From Lineus longissimus (taxonomy: Eukaryota; Nemertea; Pilidiophora; Heteronemertea; Lineidae), in assembly GCF_910592395.1 (NCBI RefSeq), contig NC_088322.1, positions 14,937,431 to 15,001,430 on the forward strand: 64,000 nucleotides of DNA, written 5' to 3'. The notes beneath the pieces were generated by a model, which was not told where the DNA came from, ran no database searches, and was given only the letters and a program-made list of their open reading frames with translations. The translations under genes and the position numbers were made by a program. Numbering within the stretch: position 1 is the stretch's first letter; each line of letters opens with the position of its first letter. Of this stretch, positions 11,664 through 24,564 are shown piece by piece.

Positions 11664-13222
11664 GGTTTTTCAAGTTTCCGGCCTCAATTAGGTTGATTCA
11701 CACCTCTAGTTTGTTTCGAGCGGTAGACAAGGCATCGTTGAGTAAACTCCGCAAGAGGACTGGCATCTCATTCATCAATTGTAAAAAGGCATTAGAAAAG
11801 TTTGAGAATGATGTTGATCAGGCTGAGGGGTGGTTAAAAGAAGAAGCACAGAAACAAGGCTGGGAAAAAGCGACAAAGCTGGGCGGGCGAACGATGTCAT
11901 CAGGCCTGATTGGTGTGAGGGTGGATGGTGATCTGGCTGCAATGGTTGAGGTAATTGACACTGATTGATCTTGATTGACATGTGGAGCAGTTGGCAACTA
12001 ATCGAGACAACAGCTTATTTCAGGAAGTCGGGAAGTACTGCCTGAGAGCCAGGAGTTTTGAAGCCAGTAAAACCTGGAATGTAGTCCAATCCTTCCGTAT
12101 CCAGTCACCATGCTCATTTTATCTTTTAGATCAAAGTTTGCAATGTAATCAGACAGCTGCAGCAATTGCAAATAAGATATTTCAGAAGTATTGAATAATT
12201 CACCATTCAAATGTCTCTTCCAGATTAACTGCGAGACAGACTTCGTCGCCAGGAACAAGAAGTTCCAGAATCTTGTTTCTCAGATCAGTAACCTCGTCCT
12301 ACAGCAAGGGAAGGAGAGTGATGCTGCTAAGATCTACTGGGAGAGAGATGAATTTAATAAACTGAGCAGCAGTAATAAGACAATATCTGACATGGTTGCA
12401 ATGGAGGTTGGAAGTTTAGGTGAAAATATGGCAGCGAAGAGAGGAGTGGTGATCAGAGCAGGGGAGAACTTCAAAGTGGGTCATTATGTTCATGCAATTG
12501 GTAAGTACAATGTGTGCACATACAAGTTCTAAGATGTGTCCAAAGATAGCTTTTCCTTGGCATGGTGCAGTATCCTAAACAATTTCTATGACCTAACTGC
12601 TGTGTCCTATAATCTTTATAACTTCCTTTATTTCCAGGTGCAGGTGACAAAGAATCTGGTCAATGTAGCCTAGGAAAATATGCATCTGTCATCAGATACC
12701 GGCAGACGGCACCCGTAGATTTACCCAAGTTCTCATTGGAGGAGGCGGCTAGGCAATTATGTCAACATATTGTAGGTAGGTATTGGTGGCTATTTCTGTA
12801 ACATTGGTCAGGAGGAGTCGTGATCTTCATCAGAGGGCAGCAATCCCCAGGGTATTCAGGTCACAAACGTGTAATATCCTGTAAACATGGAAGGATACCT
12901 TGAACACAGTCTATTCTGTCCACAGTGCCTGGAAACTACAATAGTTCATAAAATGTTCACTTGTTTCATCTCCATTCCAGGTATGAATCCAACCTCTGTT
13001 GGCTCTACAGAAGATGAACCTAGCGAAAGTAAGGACAACGAGTCCAAAATGATTCACCAGGAATATCTACTGGATCCGTCACTGACTGTTAATGAAGTGT
13101 TGGAGCAGAACTGTATAAAAATTGATGACTTTGTGAGATTTGAATGTGGTGATATTCTGGAGTCTGAAAAGCCTAAGGAAGAGTTGAAGGAAACTGATGC
13201 GGAGGCAAGACAACAGGCATAA
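11664..13222 (+). CDS. TSFM: Elongation factor Ts, mitochondrial
   Basis: Four exons are certain: 11664-11950, 12224-12500, 12638-12775 and 12981-13222. All have GT-AG borders and matching phases. EF-Ts is the guanine-nucleotide exchange factor that recycles mitochondrial EF-Tu. Family signatures are the UBA-like start (LRKRTGISFINCKKALEK), then INCETDFVARNKKF, the core segments LGENMAAKRG and VGHYVHAI, and the closing block with SVGSTEDEP, YLLDPSLTV and DDFVRFECGD. Residues before this (FFKFPASIRLIHTSSLFRA) look like a mitochondrial presequence. The exon at 11664 begins with an AG acceptor and has no ATG in frame, so the start lies in an upstream exon. A candidate is ATG ATC AAA G at 11166-11175, followed by GT in the right phase, but its donor is weak. 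Polyadenylation motifs AATAAA lie near 13365-13395. Confidence 0.92.
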
Positions 13223-14469
13223 TTAAGACTTTTCCTTCAAGTATCATTTGTCAGGACACACGTCCTCTTCCAGGATACAATGAACATTGAGATCATTTCA
13301 TTCATAGTGATTTCACATCACCCTCTGCTAGCTATTGAAAATTGTGTGCTCAAATGACAAATGTAAATAAATTGTACATTTTATTGTCTAATAAACAGTT
13401 AAACTGAAACGGTTGTATTTGTGCTAATCATTTCAGGTAAATCTGAAGTAGATTTACTGCTGCCGTCTCTAATTTTACAAAAATTTGTGTGTAGAGGCAA
13501 CAGAAAATGTGTTCGCCAGTCAATATCACGGAACAGATTATCAAAAGTTTGATGGTATCGAACGTTGACAGCTTACCAAAGCTTTCAGAGTAAATCCATA
13601 CTGCTTCGGCAGTAATAGCAGCTAGTGATGATCACTGAAGCTGTCTTCGTATCACACTGCCCTAGATCTGGGGCAGTTGGTAACACCCCCGTCTCGATTT
13701 ACATGTAATGAAGGCAATGAGGTGCAACCAGGGAGAGTATTATATTCTGATGATGACTGTGGATGCATTGTGATAGCTTCAGGACAGGAATGTGCTGGCT
13801 TAACAGTACATGTATACCCAATAAAGTGCAGTTTGAAGTAGTGCAATTCTATGAAAATGTGATGAACGAACTAACAAATACCACCTATTCAACTGTAATA
13901 GATTTGACATGAACAGATGTCGCAGGAAACTAATTTACTTCAAACTTCGCATAAAAACCACTTGAACTTTGAAGAGTTAGCAAAGTGCCTTTTGTCCGTT
14001 TTGAAAGTTGAAGGGGAATGTTGCAGTTGATTAGTGTCCTCCCAATTTGTATTGTAGCTGGGTAAATTACTCGATGCCGATGATGCAGTGCTGTGTCCAT
14101 CTCTGAAAAGTGGAACTCTATGGTTGGATGGAGTAAAAACAACAGCTTGTACCTCATAAAGGTATTCAACTCAATCAACAAATCAACTGGGGACCTGAAT
14201 TCATGGAATGAGCATTGCTCCTTTAAAATCAATAATTCCCTCAAAGAACACTTCAAAGGAGTACTTTTTTGGCTCATTTCCTGTTGAATTTAATGAATAA
14301 AGGAGCAGGGTGTTCGTCTTAATCTGGTGTTGATACATGTCATGTGTGTAATATCTTGTGTACTCTTGCACCATAGAGTTATTTCAAAACAAATTTATTT
14401 GTCTTTCAGAACCGAGAATCAGAAACTGAAATTTAAGGTTAAGGATTACTCACTCCTTCAGGAGGGGAT
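13223..14469. other. EF-Ts 3' flank and spacer, no further gene recognised
   Basis: Contains the EF-Ts 3' UTR with AATAAA-type signals. Open frames near 13930-14290 on both strands have no recognisable domain and no consistent splicing. An in-frame TAA at 14440 precedes the next gene's start. Confidence 0.4.
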
Positions 14470-16007
14470 ATGAGATGTACAGAGGTACTTCGGACGGAAC
14501 TTTCCTGTTCGCCCAGTAGGTTTGGATGTGCCCATTCAAACACTCAGCTATTTGGAGTCTCACAGGTGAGGATACATTGTTTTCTTGTGACTGGAAGCAG
14601 AGTTTGGTAGTTAGAAATAGGAGGTTAGTCAACACACGCAGTTGATTGGAGTCTTTATATCAAAAGCTACAGGTTCAACTGTGTTTAGAATGTTCTCATC
14701 AGTTGGCTGTGATGTCCCACTGATAGAATGAACATTTTGGCCCTATGAATACCTGAAATAATGTTTTGATCCTTTCCCTGAAGCATGTTCAATTCATTAA
14801 CTGATATTTCGAAACTTTTGCTAGGCCTTTTCAGGACCCTAAGGCCTCCTCGTATGTAGATTCATTTGCCAGTGGGTAGGCCAGACTGGTTTTTCAGATG
14901 CCCCCAATTTTGGTCATTCACATTTCAGCAGTGGTTAATCCTGTTTATTTCCACAGCAAATACACTCTTGATTGAATAATCAAATACACTATTGATTGAA
15001 TAATCAAATACACTCTTGATTGAATAATCAAATACACTCTTGATTGAATAATAAAAGTATAATACAATATGTTCTTACTGTGAATCTGTTCCATTTTTCC
15101 AGTGGCGATGCTGCTCCGACCTCCTCTTCCTCCTCCTGCACCGCCTCCCCTGGGCGGTATTCTTCACCGTCATCCACGTGTGCCACGTCTGGCACAGCAC
15201 CTCAACCTACGGTGCCTCGGTGCCAATGTTCTACCTCTACTACTCATACTGGGGTGAGCTGCTTACCATGCTGGACACCCTCCTGGGATTAGTGGTGGCC
15301 ATCATTATACAACATGGTAAGGCTACTCACGTTGTGAGAAGACAAGTTTTGGATACCATAACACTGATAAGGTTGTCCTCAGACTTCTGTCAACCCTTTT
15401 CTTGACTGCTTGAAAGCACAAAGTAAACGAATCAAGTGCCAGTTGCTGCTTTTTACACATCATGATGTATCTCTTCAGTGCTCTCCCGTTTCTCTATTTC
15501 GATCACGTTTTTATTTCAGGGTATCTCAAAACGTGGCACCTGCTCCTCAGTGTCTACTGGATCCTCCATAACGTCTCAGCCTGGACGACTCTCATCGTCG
15601 TCCTCTCCTACTGGGCGCTCCATTACCCCGGCACACAACCCTCATTCTTCAACATCGTTGGACATGTCATGATCGGCGTCTACATCATCCTGGACACGAT
15701 GGTCTCCGCAATCCCGATGCGACTCCAGCATGGTTACCAAGGCACCATCGTTGCACTTGTATACGTTATATTCAATTATTGTTACTTCCTTTCGGGCGGT
15801 CGAAACCCTTTTCAAGATAGTCAGGCAACAACTTACCCCTATTTGGACTGGGACGTAGATCCTGGAATGGCATTTTTGAAAGGTTTAGCCGTCGTTGCCG
15901 TGGGGGTTATCCTGTGGATATTCCTGTATGGAGTCTATGTTATCAGGATGTGTATCTTTTCAAGATATCATAAAGACATTGATCCAGAGTGGACAGAAAT
16001 ACCATGA
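14470..16007 (+). CDS. Rolling stone-like multipass membrane protein
   Basis: Three coding exons, 14470-14565, 15103-15316 and 15520-16007, join in phase to give 265 residues; Drosophila rolling stone (rost) is about 275. The first exon is only 32 codons and ends LFGVSQ, joined to WRCCSD, which matches the 'SQW' junction typical of the family. The start ATG at 14470 follows an in-frame TAA at 14440. Family features are several hydrophobic segments, YLYYSYWGELLTMLDTLLG in the second exon, WILHNVSAWTTLIVVLSYW, the loop VSAIPMRLQHGYQG, YVIFNYCYFLSGGRNPF, and YPYLDWD before the last membrane span. Rolling stone proteins are implicated in myoblast fusion in Drosophila; the molecular function of most relatives is unknown. 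Rapidly changing first-half residues leave some doubt about the exact orthologue. Confidence 0.8.
14957..15052. repeat. Four 24-bp tandem repeats in intron 1 of the rolling stone-like gene
   Basis: CAAATACACTCTTGATTGAA followed by TAAT is repeated at 14957, 14981, 15005 and 15029 with one or two substitutions. It lies about 50 bp before the exon 2 acceptor at 15101-15102, between the branch-point region and upstream intron. Confidence 0.85.
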
Positions 16008-18664
16008 GGTATCAGATGTACTAAAATGTACTAAATAAGAAAATTCAAGAACGCTATCTTGTTCTGTGTTGTTTATTTAATATAACTCTTCAGTCATTTG
16101 ATGCGTTATAAATACATGTGTTATCAAGACATCTGATAAATTAGACTTGTAAAGTCTTAGTAAAGTGTAAGTAGGCCTACTGTAAACAAGGGGGCACATT
16201 ATCAAGCTGACAGATCATTCTCAAATCTCTGAAGCAGACAGTTACATTTCACAATTCAAGTGGACGTCTTGACCTGGCCAGGAATTGACAAGATATATGA
16301 GGGCACGGCAAAATCTTTACAAAACGGGAAAGTGCCTTGTGAAGTCAGAGCTGTCATAAGGTTGGCACCGAGGCAAAATGCTGCCATCAGCTTGACAGAA
16401 GGGAGTCTGAACACCTCCACTTTTTACACTTTGTAATACAGTTTACTGTTGAATTGGAATGACTTAAGACATGCCAGTGCTAGTGGCCTTGTCATTGTGA
16501 ACAGCTGGCATAGCGTCAGGCATCACTGTAATCCTGCCAGCCAGGAAAGTCACTTTGCCAAGTCTGAAATGTCAAGGCAACGAGGCCAAACAGAGGAGGT
16601 CAATGCTGGCATTGGGTCCGCTCGTTCCGATCTCCAGCAACTTATTTCAGAATTCTGTCTGCATGATGAAACTAGAATCATGTGTCAAGCTTGAGATAAT
16701 CATTGACAGTGCAAAAACATGGACAGAAGTGTCATAACTGGAACTGTACATGCAGTCACGTTCACAACATCAAGAGAGAAAACATATTTCATACATTCAT
16801 TCAAGGCAATGACACAACTTGGTTCATTTTGCTCTACAAAGTTATCACCGTCACCCACCCCAACGTTTGTACCCACATGTAGCATGAATGATATAAGCAT
16901 AGAAAAACACTGCCCTGACTGGGATTCAAACCACAGGCCTTTGGATTGCGATCCATTGAAAGGTTTTCAGGGTTCTGCACTGTGTGACATTAGAGCCAGC
17001 TTAGATTTTATGTACATTTAACCAGGTTTTGACAATTGTGTCGGCCCTGAACCACAAAGACATACATGTACTCATATGATCACACAATCTCTAGAAAATA
17101 TATTTACAACTATTGATTCTCAATTCATCTCCCTGAATAATAGTCTCTAGAAGGTGCATATGGTAGATAAATTGACCACAATATAAATAATGTGTAGTTG
17201 AAGAAATTTCTGTACAACCTTGATTATTTCATGCAGTAACCAGTTTTTAGAGGATCAAAGCCTGTTTCCACTAATATCTTTGTAGCAAATGACATAGGGA
17301 TTTATCAAAGTCTGCGACCCCATTACTATCTATTCCAAATAATTTATAGCCAAGCTAATCAGGTATGTAACAGTACATTTTGACAGAAGTCGCTAGTTAA
17401 AAGTCGAAACATCTAAACTCTAGTCTGATTAGCAGTAAGATGGTCCATTTCCATCGAGTTTCTAACAGGTTTTGACCCTTAAAACCCAGCTCCCAAAGCC
17501 CATTACCCATAAAAGACACAACATCCCAATAGTATTACAAGATTATATACAACATCATATGCAACACACAAATGAAAATAAATGAAAAAATATCTTTGGA
17601 CTTCACACTCATCTTGTATAAGAACACCAAAGCGAAGTCCAACATGTCAAAATGTAGGAGAAGACAGATAGAACAACAGTAGTCCCTCAACAGCTGTTGC
17701 TCATAAGAAGTACCCCACAGGCAGGCTACCTCATTGAATCGTGTGTGGCGGGTAAATGTAGCCCCCCTCTCCCGTGGCTTAGGAAACCCAGAGTGCAAGG
17801 ATTTCAAGTCACGATTTACATAACTCAAGTACCATGTGGCTGACTTTGACTCAACACACAACGTCAAGAGATAACAGACCTGACTATTAGAGAGCAGAGG
17901 GCAGCATCAAGGTCATTTGCATAATTCTGCCATATTTGAAGCCTTACTTAGGCCTGAATATCCCCTATTAAGTACAGAAACTGTGTCACACCCAGCATGG
18001 TTGTACATGACTTGATGAAGTACCCAAACAGAGTCACAAACCAACACTACCTGTATATACATGCCCCTTAAAACTCGATGCAGTGTTGCACCTCCGCATA
18101 GTTGTCAACATGGTAAACTACAGACAGAGTCACAACTCAGTGAAATTGTTCATGTATCAAGGTCACTGGATAGAATATACATTGAGGCGTTATCCGCAAA
18201 AATCACAACACATTGGTAAAACTCCTTGACAGAGTTCAGGCCTTTTTATGCCCGCTTCACAGGATAGAACTATTATTTACATAGTTTGATGAATATGTAT
18301 CATATGTGATATATCTATACACTTTAAAACAGTGCATTTAGGCCTGTACAAGTGATAGGGTGTTAAGCTGCTGAAGACTGAAGGTGAAGGTATTCAATTA
18401 CAGCAGTACCCATTGGCTAAGAACCATCTGTTCAGAATGTTACAATATTCTAGTTGTTAAGAATGCTCGAAATTGAAGACCAAAAGATGTTCTGCATGAA
18501 AACCTAATTCCTAATGAGCCTCAGAACAGACTAAATAGGATTCTACCTTCAGGTCTACAGCAGCTCACCACCCTCCTCTTGCATGTACATGTAGCAGATC
18601 CTATTGTGATAACAGATCATATCTGTTTCAGCCTGGTGTCAATAGGGGGCGCAATGGCCTCCAG
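16008..18664. other. Convergent 3' flanks of the rolling stone-like gene and SLC35F5
   Basis: The spacer between two converging genes is probably partly 3' UTR. A segment near 16900-16970 read on the minus strand contains GGTTTGAATCC, similar to a tRNA B box, and may be a decayed tRNA-derived SINE. No protein-coding exon is recognised. Confidence 0.4.
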
Positions 18665-21600
18665 TCAATCGTGAGGAGCTGTATTTACACTGATGAGACT
18701 TTCTGTTTGTTCCCTATCTAAGTCTCGTAACCTGAAATGAAGGAGCAATGATGTTATTATCAGAGAAGTTATGTGAACAATCAATGAATCACCTGGTCAA
18801 GTGTTTGTGTCAACGTAGTTATGTAGTATCATTACTGATGGGCTTTCATAAAAGAAGCACAGGCTGCAAATCACCTGGGGGACGATTCACACAGGTAGAG
18901 GCAAGTGTACACAAAGACTGGTGAAAGTGGGGTGACTTGTAGCCGACCAGTATGCCTGTGAAACAATCGGTGGCTGCTGTCCACTGAAATATCAACAGTA
19001 GAGAGAAACTTGAATATGCATACCTTGGTAACACAGACGCTCTTTTCCGACACACACAATGTATAAGTTTCTTGACCCCTAAAAGCACTGGGTCCCAGTT
19101 CTCGTAGTGAGAGAGGACCGTCACGGCGAAGAACGATATAAATACTGGACCGCTGCCCACGTAAAACATCCACGTGTATGAGACCTGAAAAACAGGACGA
19201 AGATATCATGGTGAGTGTGAACGACGACAGTGCGGTTACATCCTCTATCAACAATAAACAACAAAACCAAAAGCAACAGCCTCATCTCTTCAGTTGTGTA
19301 ACTGTAAGACTTAGATCTGGAAATGAGCTCTCAAAACTGACAAAGTATAGGAAACCGTGCCGTTCCCACAGTACTAAACTTAAGGAAGGATCGAACCATA
19401 ACAGGGAAATGTAAAGAGTATATGGTCTGAAGCATTTATATCACAGTGTATCAACTCGTACTTACATTTTTCATGACTGTATCAGCTATCATGGTTAATG
19501 GAATGGTCAGGCTGAGACTGAGGGTGCCCATCAGAGAAGAGGTGAGAAAACAGCCCCTGTAAAGTCAAAATAGGATAACTGCATGTAGCCCTAGTAACCC
19601 GTCAGATTGTGGAAGTGAACTATCACTGTCTAGGATACTAGTACACCTACCTGAGGAAGGTGCTGCTTACTGTGTTGCATGCACAGTACAAAATAAATTG
19701 TGTCACTTCAGAGAGGTGGGGGTGGGGTAGTATAGTTAAAATCCATTAAGCATAGAGCAGACACATTTTGATGATAATTTTGAGCATCAACCGTGCTGCT
19801 CTTTTTGGTAATCAGAGATTCTACCATGGGCCATCAAAAGTTCTACGTATCGCAGATACAGCTTCAACAACTTACCAGAGCCACAATATTTCTGAGAGGA
19901 CCGTCCCAATGACACCGTTGGCAACCAGATAGACCCAGTCCATTTTGGTCGGCCACTCGAACACCTCGGCCTTTGAATAATGGAGGATGAAGAATCCAGG
20001 CCAAAGGATGATCATGCAGAAGAAACCAACAAAACCTGCAGTGGAAGAAGAGCAAATTTATATCCAAGCAGTTCAAAGGAATAGTTTTAGTTATGGTAAG
20101 AGGTTGAATTCGAACAAATTGGTTAACCAACTGATATATGGTATGCGTCTTTAAAAAAGTAGGATGAAGATCTTTCTCCACTCCTCCTCCTGACGCTTCG
20201 TCTTTTTGAGTTCATGTCACTCTGGAACTTACCAAAGAACATGGGTAGATTCAGTTTATCCTCATTGTCCACCTTCCTCTTGAGAGTGACGAGGTATATT
20301 GCGTAGAGGAGGGCTCCGCATAGCGCCCAAAGAGCACCGAGGGGGATCTCCGACTCAATATTCAGGTCAGAGAGACTGACTAGTACCACACCACCAATGC
20401 TGCAAAGGGAAAGAGGTCGATTGCAGTGGAACCTTTCTACAGCAGTCCAAATCTGCCACTGACACCACAGAGGATCATTATACCATCCATTATTAGAAGC
20501 AAGACTTACCTAAATAAAACGCAGACAAACTTCGACAAGGTGAACTTGTCCATGGACGAGCTTGGGAACATAGCAGCAAGAACAAGTGTGAATAGACCCG
20601 AGGTCGAGGAGAGAACATTCACCACGCCAGCCTCGGTGTCCTTTAATGCCTCTTGATATGCAAGGTTACCAAAGAAAAACTGAAAAGTAAACAAGGTCAC
20701 AATATAAAACAGTTTGGACAGACCCTGCTCAATGTAGTGAAAGTTGCTATTCATCTTCTTCTTCATCAAACATAAAGAACTTTCTCAAACAAGTTGGGAT
20801 ATTTTTCAAGCCAGACATGTAGTCAGTTTAGTCAGATCATTCATGCCATATCGTCAGGCACCAATTGGGATACTAGTGACTCTGACTTTGGCTGGAGGAG
20901 CCACCACCAGGCCATGCCGTGTCACCTTGTCTCTCAGCTGCGGCACTGTTTCGAACCCACATCATAAAAGTTCTAAGTATATAAGCTTCCCAAACAATTC
21001 ACAAAACAAAAACCTATCACTCACCAACACACAAAATATAAAGGCAATCTTTGCTATCTGTTTGACTGTCATTTTACTCAGGAAGCGTAGCCGATATTCC
21101 TCAGCTCGCACAAACGCCGAGTAGGAGAGCCGCGCCATGATGGCATCTTCTGCCTGGTTCTCTGGAAAGTGGGAGTATGACATGGTTATGGTGGCGATTC
21201 AGAAGTGTTTTGATATATCAAGAATAAGTCCACATTCATATGTGGCAGTTGGATGGAGTTTTGGGGTCGTCACGTGCAATGGAGTCTGCAGAAATCATTT
21301 GAGCCCACATCAAGAAATTGTAAAAGCCACCATCCGGGCTGATAGTACTTGAATAACTGCTTACCTGATAGTTGCCTGACCTCAGAGAGCTGATTGAAGC
21401 GCACCGATCGTGACCGGTTCTTCTCCTTGGTCTTTGCTGTCGCACAATCCTTTCCTGGAACAAGGAAAAGAGTGACTGCAAATTAATGGGGCAGCTATGC
21501 CCTGCTTCTTATCACACAACATTTACAAGGGTTGACCGCTTACATTGCATTTGTTTTAAACATCACACAGGCAGGTCTCAGTACTGGTAGAAATGTAAGC

Positions 21601-24564
21601 AGGACCAGCAGACTCCAATCGGGGAAACAGTATGAAAGACATATCTATAGATCTTTTTACCTGATCCATCATCTGAGTCTGTCCCGCTAGCATTACCCTT
21701 GTCATCATACTTGACTGGTACGAATATCGGGTCACTCTGGAATGCACAAAAAGAACAGACGAATGTATAAATGTGGCTGGTGTAATGTTGATGGAGGCCT
21801 CTACAACTGTAAGCTCTCTTTCAGAGCTTGTGTAGTCTGACATCATAAGGCTCGACTGTATCTAAGCCTATGTTTCAAAGCTTTCAAATTGACATAATCA
21901 GCAATACCTCAAATGTAAACTTACAATCAACTGGTCCTCCTCTTTTTGGTCTGAGGATGTCGGGTCGACCAACTGAAAGATACCAAACATGCAGAGTATG
22001 AGCTGGACCGATGGGCAGGTACATGTAATTAGCTTGGGGGCAAAACAAGGTACGCCACAGCCACACAAGCAGTCAAGTCTAAAACAGCTCAGCCAATACT
22101 TCTGACAGCATCTGGACTATAGTTATCTTGAGCACTCTCAGCATTAGCTTGGGGGCAAAACAAGGTACGCCACAGCCACACAAGCCATTAAGTCTGAAAC
22201 AGCTCAGCCAATACTTCTGACAGCATCTGGACTATAGTTATCTTGAGCACTCTTCATTCTGTGTTAGGAGCCCTACTACATTCTGATCACATTTGACTTG
22301 AAATGATAGGTTAATGCCAATATCGTGATATAAGGAATGGCTCTCCTCTCTATTATTGAGCAAAATCTATACAGCACTCTAACACTACTTGTCACATCAG
22401 GTCGAGAGAGCAGGCAGGATGGAAGAGAAGTATTTAGTCAATACAAATAGAGTCTGGTAAGCCCACAGATGTCTGTACCAACAAAGCTATAGAACTTAGG
22501 ACAACAGCTGCACACTCAATCATGAATACATAACAGGACAGGACACATTCTACAGACCTGTGATTTCTTCTTTGGTAGTTACAGAGACAAGTTCTAACAG
22601 CCACTTTCTATACATAGTGTTTAGACTGTCTCCAGGCTGACCACCATGTTTGGTAGCCAGAGAGATTTGGCAGCCTTAGTGGCTACTATTGGCATTGATT
22701 CACCCCCTGTCTGACATTATGCCCCCCCCCCCCCAACTCTGTTATTAATCTAGATCCAAAGCAAAGCCAAAGTCACATGTTAAGCTCTGCATTGTGTGCA
22801 AAGATACATGGACAGGGCTCCTGACTGTACAGCAACCTGGTCACATGTTAAGCTCTGCATTGTGTGCTAAGATACATGGACAGGGCTCCTGACTGTACAG
22901 CAACCTGGTCACATGTTAAGCTCTGCATTGTGTGCAAAGATACATGGACAGGGCTCCTGACTGTACAGCAACCTGGTCATAACATATAGTGAAAGCAAGG
23001 GGCAGTGTCAGAATCTCCCGACACCGAGACCTCACAAGTTTGATCACATGACAGAAACACACAGAGAGGTTTACAACAAAGATGAGCATTTGAGACATTT
23101 TTGCAGATGAGAGCGGATGTGGAGACACAAACAGCAATCTCTTGTCCCCGTTTCTCTGTTTAGACTCTCCCAGTTACATGGTTTTACAATGCATGAGAAG
23201 AGTCCATTCAGGTAAGCGGGGGGGAAAGATTTAAAACAGAGTGTGAAAACAAGAACAGTCAAAATCATAAACTACCAAATCATGTATTATTATCTTAGGG
23301 GATATTTCAACTTTGAGTAAGTTTGAAGACGATCCAAAATTCCAAAATTATTAACACAAACAATAATATGCAATTGAAAATGAAGCCTGCTGCTGACTTA
23401 GCATAGAAAACTTCTTTGTCAAGCACAGCGGGGCGATTTAAACTTTAAAAGTTTCGATTTTTGGTGAACTTTGAGAAGCAGCATATCTCTTGGTTATCAC
23501 TAATAATATCATCAGTGCACACTGTTAGTTAGTGTTTAAACATATTCAAACAAAGCATTGCCTACCTGCAAAAATGTGTCTAAAGCCTCAAACCCTGTTG
23601 ACTGTGTCTAAAACATAAAGAAGGTCTTTAGGCTGTATTATGTTTACATGGGGAGCTGGTAGTCCATGAAGGACATTAGCTCACCAGCAGAACCTCCCTT
23701 CATGGGCACCTCAGCTGGACACCCTCTCTATACAACAGGGACAAAATCAAATGCCATACTAGCTGAACATGTCTAATCTATCAGACAGCGCAGAACCGAT
23801 AGTTAGCATCTTCGACCTCCCCGACACACACACACACACACCTGAGAAAAAAGTACACCTACAAACAATGCTCAGCAATGTCAGTCACGCACAGCCCCTG
23901 CAGGTTTGAGGCATTCGGTAATGTATTTTTCTTGCAACTAAGTTCCAGCATGATGAAATTCAAGTCAGTGAAACCCGACAGCATGGTCATCTCACATCCT
24001 TAAGCAAGACTCTTAACTCACCAAGCTGTTTTTCCTACACTGTTGTCTCCATGATCTGAACGCTAGGAAGCCAGCCAGGTAGAGTATGAACATCGATGTC
24101 TTCAGGTACGTGCTGAAGTATGGCTTGCTGAATTTGGCATCTTTGAAGATAAACTGAAGTGAAAGACAAAGAATTTTGATCAGCCCTGACCAAAGTCTTC
24201 CTCACCTTCCTTCAGCCAGTTCTCTAGATTATCAGCTCTTGAAATTAACTAAGGCAATTACTCCTATTATATGGCCAAGGGTGTCCTCCAAAATAGCCTT
24301 CATCTTGCCCTCTCAAAGTGTCACAGTGGTTTGGCATTGTCCGAAGTTTGCTTAGGTCTTCTGACATGTTCGTATTGTGCCTAATTGTTTTGTTTCGGCC
24401 CTGGTTCGTCTTTGTCAAAAAGGTTGATTACAACAAACAGGCCTGTTTCGACATCTTACCTCTGTGACTTCTGACGACACCACCCAGATCACATCAACCA
24501 GGAGCAAGATGAATATACCGAGAATCAACCTCTGGGTTTTAGAGAAGTTACTGTAGATAAGCAT
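18665..24564 (-). CDS. SLC35F5: Solute carrier family 35 member F5
   Basis: Thirteen exons: 24564-24460, 24153-24022, 23607-23566, 21972-21925, 21736-21661, 21454-21365, 21161-21025, 20679-20510, 20399-20233, 20035-19876, 19556-19466, 19184-19024 and 18731-18665. They total 1,446 nt and keep one frame, giving 481 residues; the human protein is about 523. SLC35F5 is a multipass drug/metabolite-transporter-superfamily protein with an unsettled substrate. Diagnostic stretches are [133 protein letters not shown] and the C-terminal ESLIS. The ATG at 24564 follows a TAG two codons upstream, so the N-terminus is shorter than in human. Two microexons (42 and 48 bp) lie in the hydrophilic loop. Confidence 0.93.
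22028..22255. repeat. 115-bp direct duplication in an SLC35F5 intron
   Basis: Two adjacent copies start at 22028 and 22143 (ATTAGCTTGGGGGCAAAACA...) and run to about 22255. They differ at only a few positions. The duplication lies in the intron between the 42-bp and 48-bp microexons and is likely recent. Confidence 0.9.
22772..22978. repeat. Three 68-bp tandem copies in an SLC35F5 intron
   Basis: GTCACATGTTAAGCTCTGCA starts at 22772, 22840 and 22908, an exact 68-bp period. The copies are nearly identical; the clearest difference is GTGTGCAAAG against GTGTGCTAAG. Same intron as the 115-bp duplication. Confidence 0.92.

Noticed and set aside
15044-15672. Ser/Thr-rich plus-strand frames overlapping exons 2 and 3 of the rolling stone-like gene
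   Set aside because: Shifted-frame shadows of the hydrophobic coding frame, which alone joins in phase across both introns.
21236-21481. Minus frame with [20 protein letters not shown]
   Set aside because: Same exon as SLC35F5 but in the wrong frame. The phase set by flanking exons gives [15 protein letters not shown], which matches the family.
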